From Saturnia japonica (taxonomy: Eukaryota > Arthropoda > Insecta > Lepidoptera > Saturniidae), in NCBI GenBank assembly GCA_033032175.1, contig CM065306.1, forward strand, positions 10,992,001 through 11,056,000: a stretch of DNA of 64,000 nt, in the 5' to 3' direction. Position numbers and translations under genes: made by a program. The notes under the pieces are model-generated. The model saw nothing but the letters and a program-made list of their open reading frames with translations. It ran no database searches and was not told the DNA's origin. Below, piece after piece: positions 1-11,500 of the stretch (positions are counted from its first letter, which is position 1; the number at the start of each line of letters is the position of its first letter).

Positions 1-368
1 ATTTTGAGATGCGCGCGCATCTGTGACACAAAATTAACAGTATGAAGTTGTCTGCTTAACCGCTCATTAAGTCTCAAAAAAAAAGCTACCACCAAAATAG
101 AAATTGAACCTCGATATTAGTCGCGCATGTTGGTACGCTCGTCACCTCTGATCACTGTTTTCATATTTAAAATATTTATCAACATGTTTCTAGTTTATAC
201 ATTCCCAACACGTGTTTTAGTTTCATACAAGTGCGAATTATATATGTGCTAATAAATTATATTCAGTAGTGATTTAAATTGAATATTTTATTGATATTAC
301 TTACTTTTTGTGAATATTAGTGAAAAAAATTGTGCTAACTTTGGGAATTCCCAGCAAAAAGAAACCCA
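1..368. other. Gene-free left edge
   Basis: AT-rich sequence with no credible coding frame on either strand. It runs directly into a LINE 3' remnant and may be part of the same insertion, but nothing diagnostic is visible. Confidence 0.4.
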
Positions 369-560
369 ATGAAGCAGTTCTTGCCTAACAGAGTGGTCAC
401 AGCATGGAACAAACTTCCAGAAAAAGTTGTGATGGCTCCTACCATAACCTCCTTTAAGAGCAGATTGGACAAGGAAGATATCTCCAAGCTATTTGATACG
501 CACGCATCAGCTAATTAGCTGCTAGTGTGTCTTACCAAATATAATAATAATAATAATAAT
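369..560 (+). mobile_element. Non-LTR retrotransposon 3' end (RT C-terminus plus TAA-repeat tail)
   Basis: The frame from 369 to the TAG at 516-518 reads like the extreme C-terminus of a LINE reverse transcriptase. It has the pattern NRVVTAWNKLP, then a short spacer, then TSFKSRLDK, which is the usual 'WN.LP...F+..LD' ending of CR1/Jockey-type polyproteins. About 20 bases after the stop come seven TAA/AAT units (about 540-560), the kind of short-repeat tail on which such elements end. Everything upstream of about 360 is missing, so this is a severely 5'-truncated insertion, transcribed left to right. The clade is inferred from the tail only. Confidence 0.6.
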
Positions 561-2003
561 ACTTTTTCAAGTGCTCCAATATAATTGAGGTTAACTATCC
601 GTATGTATTATTTATTGATACAAATTAAAATACTTTTATTTAATATAATTAACACTAAATATTATTAAATTATTAATGTTAAATACTTATTATTGGTTAT
701 TTAATATTTACAAAATAAAGAAATAAATTTAATAAAACATTTAATAAAAAGTTTGTGATAAAAATTAAAATTGAACATCAAATTATAATATTAATTTTTA
801 ATATTTGCTATTAAATTGAATAAATAATAAATATTTATAAAAATAACTAAATAAATTTAATGAATTTTTTTTGATAAAAATGAAAAGTGAATATTAAATT
901 AAGAAATCTGTTAGCGCCTAATGCTTTATCAATAGCATTTAAGTCAATTATTTATGTGGGGTACTTTCATTATTAGTTTTTTCTCTTTATTATTTTTCGC
1001 TGCACCGCACACTACGCAGTCTATGATTGACCACCGCCGCCGCGAATGATCTATCTAAATTATATTAATCCCGCTTGTTGGAGTTGCTTGTGCACGCTGC
1101 ACGACATCCAGCTGGTCCACTACTATCGAAGCCGCAAATCTGAGGAATTGGCCGAGAAGAAGCGCTGCCAGGCTGAAGCTGCAGAATACCACATAAAGGT
1201 GATCGTAGAATAAGCGGTGCAGCTGTTTCTTACTTATCCAGTTTCAAGGTAACTCTTTCTTACATATTCCTAACTCTCCCCGCTCGTGGATTAGCGACCC
1301 TCTATATTGCTTAGTTGACGCGTCCACAAAATCAATAAAAATATTTAAAAAATGACCAACCTTAAATTCAATTTTTGAATTTATTATTACATTTATTTTT
1401 AAAATATTAAATAATCAATAATAAACATTTAAAATTAAGAATCTTATAATATTTAGTACAAATTATGTCTTATATATTTATTATTCTCTAAACTAAAAAA
1501 CTATTTTGTAATGATGCCAAAGAAGTATAACTTCTCACGCGCGTACATAAGTACACGCACCCATTTTTATATGTGTGTACTACAATAACTGAGTTACGTT
1601 TGAAAAAAGAAAGCGGCCGTTCTGTAAAGAACATTTTATATCAGAATCGTGAGGTCACCCTGATTAGGACGTCTTACATAAGAAGCGCGTAACGACGAAC
1701 TGCAACTGTTTCTTGGGATATAGCCTCGATTGCAATAAAGTCGCGATCTGACTAATTCCCTATCCGTAGAAAATTCAAGTTAACTACCACATACATATTA
1801 TATACATGCTCCTGTCTCCTGGGAGGAAGGAAGGAACACGTATATATGTAGTTAGTAATCTGTGAACAGGGTCGAAACTAACTATCGTAAAAAAAGAAGA
1901 AAATAAGAACCTTTACAGAACCCATGTACCTGTGTGGTGTTACGTATGTATGAACATATTGTGTGTAATGATGTCTGTGGGTAGCTAGTGATTTGTAAGT
2001 ATA
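561..2003. other. AT-rich intergenic stretch, no gene seen
   Basis: The first half (600-940) is extremely AT-rich with no open frame. At 1075-1215 there is a more GC-balanced patch that briefly reads as coding (it includes AEKKRCQAEAAEYHIK) but ends at once with no recognisable domain. I assign nothing here. Confidence 0.35.
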
Positions 2004-2719
2004 GTGCTACATGTATCACGTGAGCGGCTGCATGACTCAAGGACTCCACACCGAGGTAATGAGTCTAGGCTTGAGGTGCCGCAAGAGAGGGAGGACGTGA
2101 CTGGTGTGCGAAAGCCCACCCGTCCCTTGAGGAGGGAATGGTGGTTTCGGGGACGTTGGCGCGTACTCTCTCTATTTGAGAAACGGTGGAGTAATAATAC
2201 TTGTTTATTGCCTCGATTTTATCATCGGGGTCGGGAAAGATGTTACGCTGCAGGCGATTTTCCCTGGGGGCGTTCGGTTATGGGGCGTAAGTCGCGGTGG
2301 CTTTCACTAATAGATTCCCATGTTTCGATGAGGTGTCGTAGTACGATCCAAGAAGGAATTTCATGTACGATTCGACGGAGGGAAGTTCCATATCTGTATG
2401 GAGGTCTTCCTGTTTAACGTACCAAGTGGCGTTATTTATTTTACGTAGGAATCAATCGGGTTTAGAAAATTTGGAAAATATTATTGTTATATTTAGAAAT
2501 ATGTGCCAAAGTAGCGCAGCTATATGTCATGATTGGACAGATACCAGTCTTGTATAGTGTAGGCTTATGTCTCAGCGATATTTGCTTACACCCAGGGGCT
2601 GAAGTTGACCCACGACCATGGCGGCCCTGTTTAGAACTATATGGACATGCGAATTAAAGTTCAGCTTATTTATTGAGGGTTACATAACGAAATTTAGTCT
2701 CGCTGGCCCAGGGGATCTT
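2004..2719 (+). other. GC-richer sequence of probable transposon origin, unidentified
   Basis: Base composition rises sharply relative to the flanks, and a 137-codon frame (2004-2417) stays open on the plus strand. The translation is arginine-rich and without domain signatures. It abuts the LINE reverse-transcriptase remnant that begins near 2720, so it may be the 5' part of that element or another insertion. I do not recognise it and do not claim a protein. Confidence 0.3.
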
Positions 2720-3905
2720 GTCTTTGGAGAGTTTGAGAGGTTTGATACTCTCAGGGATCTCTTCATTGCCAGAGTCAAAGATATTCAACTGCCAGCTCTT
2801 GCAGTACCTGGAGGAGCACCGGCTGATCGGGTTTAGCACAAAGCGCTTCTTTCAAAGCTACCATCCTATGGGCTCCCCGAGTATTTATACAATTGGATCA
2901 CCAGCTTTTTGGCCAATTGGAGCATCAAGGTCGTCGTCGACGGTGCATATTCAGATCCTAAATTTCTCAATGCTGAGGTCCCACAAGGCTGTGTACTGTC
3001 TCCAACTCTCTTTCTTCTGCATGTCAATGACTTGTTGCAAATCAGCAACATTCATTGCTATGTTGACGATAGCATTGTGGATGTCTTATACACTGGCCGT
3101 GCTAATATCTCTCGAAAAAGACACAAGTCTGTGCGTTAACCGCTAAAAAATCACCATTTGTCGCAACTCCTCGTTTTGAGAACATCCCCTGTCTGCCACA
3201 GCCAGTATCGGAATTCTTGGCATCGTCATTTCGAGTGACGTCCAGTTCCGCGGTTAGTTGGAAGGTAAGGCCAAATTGGCCTCAAAGAAGCTTGGTGTGC
3301 TCAGTAAGGCGAGACGGTACTTCACGTCGGCTCATTACTTAAATCTTTATAAGGCGCAAATTCAACCCCACATGGAGTATTGTTCTCATCTCTGGGCGGG
3401 AACCTCCAGTACCAGCTACTTCTTTTTGACCGCATTCAGCGTAGGGCGGCTCGAGTTATTGACGATCAAGCTCTTTCCGATCGGCTTGATACATTGGCTC
3501 TGTGTAGAGATGTTGGTTCACTTTGCATCTTCTACCGCATTTATTATGGGGAGTGTTCCAAGGAATCATATGGATTGATCCCGGCTGCTGAATTCCACCA
3601 TCGGACATCGCGACAGAATCGTAAATTCCATCCATACCACCTCGATCTCCAGCTTTCCACAACAGTGCATTTCTTAAGGCACTTTCTGACTCGTACAACC
3701 ACTCTGTGGAACCAGCTGTCACCCGAGGTCTTTCCGAGCCGTTATGACCGGGTGATCTTCAAGAAGAGAGCTTATTCTTCTATAAAAGGCCGGCAACGCA
3801 CCTGCGAGCCCTCTGGTGTTGCGGATGTTTGTGAGCGGCGGTGATCACTTTCCATCAGGTGCACCACTTGCCCGTTTGCCCTCTATTTATCCTAAAAAAA
3901 TAATA
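2720..3905 (+). pseudogene. CR1/Jockey-type LINE reverse transcriptase, 3' half, frameshifted
   Basis: Pieces of a non-LTR reverse transcriptase lie in order but in different frames. The active-site region at 2909-3139 contains VPQGCVLSPTLFLLHVNDLL and then CYVDDS, matching the PQG..SP and (Y/F).DD motifs of RT palm domains. The C-terminal part follows at 3258-3400 (KARRYFTSAHYLNLYKAQI, then PHMEYCSHLWAG) and 3395-3844 in another frame (RRAARVIDD, ALCRDVGSLCIFYRIYYGEC, LWNQLSPEVFPSRYD). It ends at the TGA at 3842-3844. A short 3' UTR with 'CCATCAGGTG' and an A-rich end near 3900 resembles tails common in moth LINEs. At least two frameshifts and several stops make it dead. No endonuclease region is visible. 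Confidence 0.8.
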
Positions 3906-4037
3906 ATCATTGCGCTTTGAGGGGTTGACGGCTATGCGCCATTTACAATACCATTCGCCGAGAGTGGTGACAACACGTTGGATGGCGTGTCTGAGACTAA
4001 GTCTGTTCCTATCGGAGGCGTAGATAACTGTAAAGAC

Positions 4038-4298
4038 CTACTTAGACCTATTGAAGACGAGGTTCGTCACTAACACACTACACAGGTTGAAAAGGCAAGG
4101 TGCCAGTTTGGAGCCTTGAGGGACGCCTGAGAATACTGAATGGTGTGTGGACAGTATACTTTCCACTCGGTAGTAATAGGTGTGGTCGGTAAGGTAAGCA
4201 TGGATGATGTGGAGTAATTTATCTGGGATTTGTAAATGGTATAGCTTGTGGACTAGTCTGGCGTGCCAGACCGGTAGGAGTATTCTATATTTAACCAT
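4038..4298 (-). pseudogene. Jockey-like reverse transcriptase fragment
   Basis: Minus-strand frame with VWHARLVHKLYHLQIPDKLL, then a hydrophobic stretch, then FSGVPQGSKLAPCLFNL. This matches the finger/palm region of Jockey-type RTs (VWH.GL..KL, then (A/S)GVPQGS.L.P.L). It stops before the YxDD box. It is probably part of the same minus-strand element as the Gag-like remnant at 4378-5790; the endonuclease and N-terminal RT that should lie between them are missing, which implies an internal deletion. Confidence 0.7.
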
Positions 4299-4377
4299 CT
4301 AGTTAAGTTCCAGTATGCGAGATGGAACGATTTTAGACCCTCTACGAGGTTATCCCATCTGTGACTTCTGTATTTTC

Positions 4378-5790
4378 TTATACGGGTTTTATGAGATCAC
4401 GCTGAGGTGCCCTCTGGGGCAGGAATCCTCGTTTACCGGGGGACCGTCTAGCGCGGAGCTTTTGGACACACAAGATAGCTCTCGGGGTGGTCACACAAGC
4501 CACAGCACAGCTCTCCGGAAGTGTTGCGCTTATGCCGGCACTCCCTTGTGGAGTGGTCTCGAGGCACATGAAGCACCTGGGGTGAAGATGGCAATTGCGG
4601 GCGGAGTGCCCGTACAACTGGAAGTTGTGACATTGCGTGGTCATCTAAGTTTTTGTATGAGTACTCAACGGTAATCCCGGAGAGACCGCATACTGTGCAG
4701 ACGTTAAAGATAGACTTACCCTCGGGATTTTGTCTAATATGGCTACCACCATGGGATAGGTCTTTTTTTCGTGACAGTACATACGATGTACTTTGTGAAT
4801 CGGGAAAGTGTGGTAACAGAGGTATTCAAGAACCTCCTCGGGTGCGGTTTCCTGTGGGATACAGCGTAATTGCTCGCGGAGAACGCGGTCCTCTTCGAGG
4901 GCGTAGGTGAAGAACCATAATTTCTTTCTGTGGAGAAGGGCGGTAAGGGCATGGTGAGCGGGTACTGTGCCCACTGTAGTTGAATGCCCATAGCGGTGCT
5001 ACGGGCGGAGGTGTAGTAGATGTTCTCCTTTTTGAGCGTTAGGCACTTATATGAATTAGAGGTTGTGATGTTGGCGGCGTTGGGTCTGGACGCGTCGGAA
5101 TACCAGGGGTGGTGTTAGGAGCTCGGTGTGTGAGCTTGGTAGTGGCGTGGTGTGTCTACCAGAAGGAGCGCGCCCTAGAAAGTTAACGAGTTATACCGAA
5201 TCCGGCAAAGAGACCTGCCTATCGAATGTGCGTGTATGCACGTGCATGACGGGTGTAGAACCTAACGTGGCCCTACGGGAAGTCCCTAGCTAGCTTGAAG
5301 CAGAGGACACAGGCCGGTAAATCTCGTCTCCGTCGAAAGAAACACTCGAGGATATGACTGTAAGAATAGAAAAGGCGATACCTGGGGCTTAACTATAAAA
5401 AAGCTAAGGGCTAAGATTCCCAGGCTCGTCCTAGTTACTGTTTACCTCTGAAGCATGCGATAAGAAATGTGCGAGCGAAACAGCACTATATGTAAAACGA
5501 GTATCGAGATACTAGCAGTACAAACAACACCGCCCAACTACACACTTAGCGGTAGGTAGGTCGTACTAGCTAAAAAGGTTTCTCCCCGTGTGTATTGAAC
5601 CCGCAAGCCTAGGGCCAGGTCCGTAGATCAATTCTAACAGAGAAAGCCGCATTTAGTTGTAGATTGCGAAAATTCAGAGAGTAAATCGGAATCCCTAAGA
5701 AGGCGCGGGGGTCGCCTACTGTAGTCAGCGAGCACAACAAGGTGGTGTCTTAAACTCCTTACGCCTGCGCTGCGTCTCAAGCGCTTTATT
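4378..5790 (-). pseudogene. Jockey-like ORF1 (Gag-like, zinc-knuckle) remnant with 5' region
   Basis: Read right to left. The frame at 4645-4974 resembles Jockey ORF1 (TYALEEDRVLREQLRCIPQE, then VLEYLCYHTFPIHKVHRM, like the nucleic-acid-binding fold with 'V..G.P....E.V...L...G..V..V.R'). The frame at 4378-4644 carries a CCHC knuckle: C-x2-to-4-C-x4-H-x4-C is recognisable in QCHNFQLYGHSARNC, with the second Cys replaced by Leu, followed by HPRCFMC. Upstream (4991-5100) a different frame keeps Gag-like sequence, so there are frameshifts. From about 5100 to 5790 the DNA is GC-richer than the background and has no frame; it is plausibly the element's 5' end. The element is inactive. Confidence 0.6.
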
Positions 5791-6407
5791 GTTTTATTGC
5801 CCTGGTTATATTTTCCTTTCTAGCTTGTTGTTATATTATTGGTTGTTTTTTTACTACTTTGCCTTTTGTTAAAAACTTTTTGTGAATGTTTAGAATAATA
5901 AGTTAATGCCCATTTTACTGAATAAATCTGTCAGCGCCCAGACTGATCCGGTATTCGGAGCTCTACAATGTGCGGTTGCGGATGACAGAAATTACTTTTT
6001 GCACAAACGACATCACAGAGTATCCAGTTAGCTCGCACGTCGACCCACAACTCACACTACGCTACGCGCTACGCTAAGTGATTGTTCGGCTGCATGCCTG
6101 TCCCCTGGACAAAAACAATGAACCGTCCTCACGCAACCTTATCGTCGTCGTCTCAGACAGCGAATGATCAGAAGATTCCACCTTCATGTTTGAAAACACC
6201 AAAGCACTATTCCGTATTCACAGAACGCGATGAACCTACTGAGAAGGGTACTGCACCCTGGCATATTTTCCCCACCACTTCAATAGAGGAGGATGCGATG
6301 ACATCACGGATTTTAATAAATCTGGATTAGTAAATTAGCTTTCAAGGCATTTCCAACTGTATACACGATGAAATTTCGTTAGATTAACAAACTTGATATT
6401 TTTATTA
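5791..6407. other. Intergenic, no supported gene
   Basis: An 82-codon frame (6082-6330, plus strand) is present but has no recognisable domain, no splice partner and a low-complexity Ser/Thr composition. I regard it as chance or as old transposon sequence. Confidence 0.3.
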
Positions 6408-7073
6408 GGGGCCATCCATAAACTACGTCACACGATTTTCATGATTTTTTGACCCCTCCCCCGTCTTTGTCACAGCTGGTCACATTTGTGAGACCCCCCC
6501 CCTACCTAGTGTGATGTCACATATTTTGCAATTTTATAATTAGAAATTTATGAAGTTAAAACAGCAGTGTTCGGAAATTATTTTAATTTCCATTTAAATT
6601 ATTTTTCAATAAAATCGACATCAAAGCAAACAAAGGTATAAAAATTAACAAAACATAAAAAAAATCCCTTTAGTGAAAGATAAAAACTTAATCCATAACT
6701 AACATAACTTATTTTTCTTTTTAACTTAGGTAATAAGTTTCAAATAATCGAGTTGTAAAAGTTGTTAAATAAAACATTGCTATGTTCGAGATACAGAAGT
6801 CCAATTTAATTTTTCTCTGATTATTTTGACTAGAGGGTTGAGATTTAGTACAACGGAGGTTTTGGGGCTAGAATGGAAGGGAACACATTCTTTCGAGTTT
6901 GGTAGGTTTTTGACTTAAAGAAGTTCTAATGTACTTAGATATAAAATATTATATTTTGAAAAAATGTGATGTCACAAAATTTGGGACCCCTCCCCACCTC
7001 TTGTAATACAATGTCACACTTTGTCGACCCCCTTCCTCCCCCTAAACGTGTGACGTTATTTATGGATTGCCCC
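6408..7073. mobile_element. MITE with ~27-bp TIRs and TTA target duplication (PIF/Harbinger-like)
   Basis: The left end starts GGGGCCATCCATAAACTACG and the right end, reverse complemented, starts GGGGCAATCCATAAATAACG; both continue TCACACG. The terminal inverted repeats differ at only three of 27 positions. The flanking trinucleotide TTA is present on both sides (6405-6407 and 7074-7076). A 3-bp TWA duplication with GG-starting TIRs is characteristic of PIF/Harbinger elements. A second, internal set of inverted C-rich tracts (6465-6505 and 6985-7045) extends the foldback. The 666-bp body encodes no transposase. Confidence 0.8.
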
Positions 7074-9660
7074 TTATATTAAAGACCCACTATCACTACA
7101 CAAAGGTCCTAGAGGTGTAAAGCTTAATAATAAGAGAAATAGAAATAAGTCGAAAATGTTAATAATACTATCGAGTTTCAATAGTTCTTCTATGTGAGCG
7201 TAGAGTTATTCGCCAGTGAGTTTTTACAAATATCCATTAAATAATAAATAATCTATTGGGAGGGCAAAGATAACATATTCTATTACTGGAACTTGTTTTT
7301 TTAGTGATTCCCGATATTTCATGTTGTATATTGCTCGAAGTGATTGCTTCGGTAATTATAATATACGCTAGGATGGTTGAAGACGCTAGTTATTTTTTCT
7401 TGTGGTAAGTAATTATTATTTCTAAGTACCTACTTTGTACAAAGCAGCATTGGAAAAGGACGGTAAAGATGGGACTCACCCTGGGCTGCGCTCGCGGTTT
7501 GTATCGCTCTTCCTCCACTGGTACACAACACCAAGTTCTTCAAAGACTTTAAGGCACACACAATGTATTTTTAATTTATATACGTGCTGGACCTGTCGTC
7601 GATCGTCCGCTCGTTGACTCGCGCAATGCCTTCAACGAAGTGACATGTGACATACATACCACAGGGTGGTGGGGGTAAGGAAAAAGAGAAAGGCCAGAAT
7701 ATTCATGTTCAAGGACAGGACGCCGCTTTGCACAATTCTAGCCTAAACAATGGTATTGTCCCCCAAGGTCAAAATAAGGTCTTACGTCATACTGTGTAGA
7801 TAGAAATCTCGGTAATTTGATCTACGATATTGTCTTCTATTTCGTGAATATCAATCAATGAGCCCTTTCCACCTTTTTCACATAATAGCCATGGATTCTA
7901 TTTGAATTTACTAGTTATTTTATCCTTTATTCCCAAATTGGTGGTTGTATTAAATACCCAAAGTTTTATTTAATAGTGGTATCTAGTTAGATACCCAATG
8001 TCCATTTTAATGGTGGCATGTATTTACAATAAAAATCTTTGCTTATTTAACTATCCAATTTCATACATGGTCATTTCATTCCAAACAAAGCAAAGTTTGT
8101 ACTACTTAAACTATCCTGCTGATATATTAAACATACATAAACATAGATTTTTAACACCCCGACACACAACCTGATAGCGTATACTTCTCACACACAAGTC
8201 AGTGTGTCAGAAAGAGAAGCCGGAGCAAAAAAAAAATCTTACTTAACAGAATATCAGCTCTTCATCACCGTCACCGATGTTTCTATGTCAATTAAAGACC
8301 CTCCTTCACCTTAAATGAAAGCACTGGTATTTTCAAAAGTGTCTTTGAAATAAGATACAAGTGGCTTTGAAAAAAGCCTTTTTATGTAGTTGTGAGACAC
8401 ATGCATGCTTGCTTGCTTTATTACAAAATAGGTAGTATCCTCTCAGTAGTCTGTGGTTATGATTCACTCACAGACTACTTACGTAGTTACTACGCACCCT
8501 TCAGAATACAATCTCACACGTTGAAAACCAAAGATAGTAGTAATCAAACCTACTTATTCGTGTATTACGAATATTTCTAAAATGACTAATTATTATATTT
8601 GTAAGACGTAAGAGTTTGTAAGTTTTTCGAATAATTTTTGTTTTTTGAACTATTGAATTAAAAATTTAAATAATTCATAAGTATTATATTAAATTTTATA
8701 TACGAAATTGGAATCGACAATTCGCAATTAAAATTTAATATTCGAAAAATAAAACGTACATAAAGAATTTTCTAATTTAGAACTGAATAATAATATTCGA
8801 TTTCAGTGCTATTCACACACCCCTAAACATTTTTTCTAGCACAGATTCCTTACGATAACTACATATTTAAAAAAATGGAAATGGCAAATTTTTTCGGCTG
8901 AGTTTGATGACATCCGTGAACGCCACTCTAACTTAAATGCCATCCTCTAACTCATCTAATGTCATCTACCTTTAATGTCTCACCTTGAGACGGCTCAACC
9001 TGCAATGCTATTCTTAATGCAGACTTAGATTCGACGTCCGGCTGATACATCATACTTACACTACCCCTGCTACCTGCTTGAAGAACACTTTCAAGCAAAG
9101 CCAGAGTATATGTGTATATTAAACGTTATGATGCGTGTTATCGCCGTTTGCCCTATATAGATGATCCTTTGTTACTATCCCTTGGTTACACGTGGACCTA
9201 CTCACAGCCACATGTATGTGTTGCTCTATCATTCTCTTAAGGGGCATAAAGAAAAAACGTCTGTTAGATTACATCAGCAGGTCGATTACCTTAAACGCAA
9301 GAGCAGTCGGGACGGCGCGGCGTGGTGCCAGTGGTTGTTTCCATTATTAGTAATATAGTCCAGTATATCGTAAATAACCGGTCTACCACCACCTCACTAC
9401 GTATACGACTGCTCTGCTTTCCCCATGTATTACTTTACTCTATGGCTCCGTTCCACAGGCGGCCAGCTACTAACAGAGTGTCAGAGGCATAGACTTATAA
9501 TACACTTTCTACGGTCAGAAACACACTGATGCTGTTGTAAGCGCTTAAAAGTCTTGAGGCGAATTTAATACTCGTTCTTACTCGTAAAGTCAATACACTA
9601 CGTTTACTTTAAAAAAATCATAAATAAACAAATACAAGTTCATACGCGGAGAAATGAAAT
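7074..9660. other. Intergenic, no supported gene
   Basis: Mixed AT-rich sequence. The short frames at 7435-7617, 8392-8580 and 9161-9358 have no domain signatures and no coding-like neighbours. Around 7940-8060 there are loosely repeated short motifs (TACCCAA.GT.., ATTTTAATGGTGG / ATTTAATAGTGG). Nothing else is recognisable. Confidence 0.3.
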
Positions 9661-9975
9661 CTTTTTTTTATCTTTATAGGTTAGCGTTGTGGCTACAATC
9701 TCACCTGATCTTAAGTGACTATGTGACCCAAGATGGTGGCACGCTAAGCCTAGTGGAAGACTGGCTCTCAAGTGCAGGGAGCAGAACACATCTATTGGTG
9801 CTTGGTGACAGATGTTCTACTTGAGGTTGGTAGCTAACCAGATGGACATTGGAAAAAGCCCTACCACTATGCTGTGGTTTGATCAGAATATTATCCTTCA
9901 CCGAAAGTTCAGGCTCGTTGCAGGGATTTGAACCCACGTCGATCGACGTGAAGTCCGTACACACTTTCAGTTGAT
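9661..9975 (-). mobile_element. tRNA-derived SINE (copy 1, minus strand)
   Basis: Read on the minus strand from about 9970, it begins with a tRNA-like head (GTGTACGGACTTCACG, then a box-B-like GGGTTCAAATCCCTGC). A roughly 230-bp body follows, ending ACAACGCTAACCTATAAAG and an A-run (the T-run at 9663-9669 on the plus strand). The same body and tail recur at 58808-59134 on the plus strand, and a body fragment lies at 43490-43600, so this is a dispersed family. The 81-codon frame seen here is a by-product. Confidence 0.75.
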
Positions 9976-11500
9976 AACTTAAAAATATCTTCTTTAAAAC
10001 CTCTTCTTAATAATCCTAAGTCAGTAGGACTCGAACTATCAATTACTTGTACTGTACACACAACAATGCGTACAAGTTTGGTTGTCAAGATATATATTAT
10101 TGAGGAATCGTATGACTAGTATCTGGCAACTGCTACAACAATCCATGGCTTGAATGAAAAAAAGAATCGATAACTATCGTAGAAAGAGCATCTTCTTCTT
10201 CTTCTTCCTAACTTGGCAAGCGGTACTTTTTAATGAAAGAGCATCGAATTGATGTTTTTCTTCTTCTTTTTCTTGTTTTAACGCCGCAAAAGCTCTTGCC
10301 AGTGTCAATGTTTTTAAGCCTACATAACATTTTCCATTTAATAAAGTGGGGTTTTCAATGTCAATGTTTTTAAGTCTTCATAAAATTTTCCCGTATCAAT
10401 GTTTTCAAGCCTTCATGTCAATATACATTATAAACAACATGGCGTTCAACAAGATGGTGGCCGTGGCCGCCTTATTGAGTCTATAGAATATCCCTAGATC
10501 GTTCTATCCTTTTTTTTTTTTGAACTGACTACACTGATAGCCTTAGGGGCCCTATCCAAAAACAAAGCCGCTGCGGCTTTTACAGCTTCACCGGACTTGG
10601 ACCCGACTGTTTTAGTCGGGTTCTTGTATATATACTCAACGATAGAGTTAATTTCTATAGCGCGATGTAGGATAGTAAGATACGTCCTATGTGGCTCGAT
10701 AGATGTCACTATGTGTCGCTACGTAGTTGTGTCGATGCGTTTATGCGTCAGATGTGGCGAGAGATGTCGCTACATGTGTAATAATTATTTATGCTTCTTT
10801 TAATTACAAAAACACAAAACAATCTGATTTGTATGATTGTCCTCACCAATCACGCCACCCCGAAGTTGCTAGACTCTGGCAAATACAAGAAGACTGAAGA
10901 CGCGCGGCAAATTTAAAAAATATCAGTATAGCAGCCCCAGAATTATTACGACATACCTGGAATAACCTAATTTGATACTTTATGATATAAAACAATTTGT
11001 TTTTGCTGAAAAACAGTATTATTTGTACACTACTGCTTGACTGCATGTGGATAGGTCCAAAAATAGGAATAAGTCTACGAAATATATAATATAAATGCTA
11101 ATAATAATATATAATGCTATAAATTCAATTTCCCAGAAGGATTCGGGGGAGGCCTTTGCCCGGCAGTGCTTTAGGTTAGGCTAAGTTAAAAATAATAATA
11201 ATAAAATGGCTAGCGCTAATCGCGTAAAATCGAATTTCTATTCAGACAAAGTAAACTGAAGTTTCGAGATGTAAATTCACTACCTATATTGATCCAAATC
11301 AAAGAAACACGTGACATTTCAAAAAATCAGTTTACTACGTTTGAATCAAAAATAAGACTAGGTAGGATTAAAAAAAAACAACAATATTGTATAATAATTT
11401 TGGTTTATTCACTTTCATAGTCAAAATCTGAATCTAAAACTTCCATGTGAAAAGATTCATTAGAGTCACTGGAATCACTGTTTCCTACATTAATAATAAA
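9976..11500. other. Intergenic with small repeats; possible A-tailed retro-fragment
   Basis: A CTT microsatellite lies at 10190-10208. Between 10300 and 10420 a degenerate unit 'TCAATGTTTT.AAGCCT.CAT' recurs three times. On the minus strand, 10494-10709 reads KSGEAVKAAAALFLDRAPKA and ends in a poly(A)-like run (poly-T at 10508-10521), which suggests the 3' end of a retrotransposed sequence of unknown type. No host gene is seen. Confidence 0.35.

Noticed and set aside
6082..6330. 82-codon plus-strand frame as a small gene
   Set aside because: No recognisable domain, low-complexity composition and no supporting splice sites or flanking signals.
9719..9964. 81-codon minus-strand frame
   Set aside because: Entirely inside a tRNA-derived SINE.
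10190..10420. Possible CRISPR-like array of short repeats
   Set aside because: Only three degenerate units without uniform spacers, in an animal genome; a simple decayed tandem repeat.
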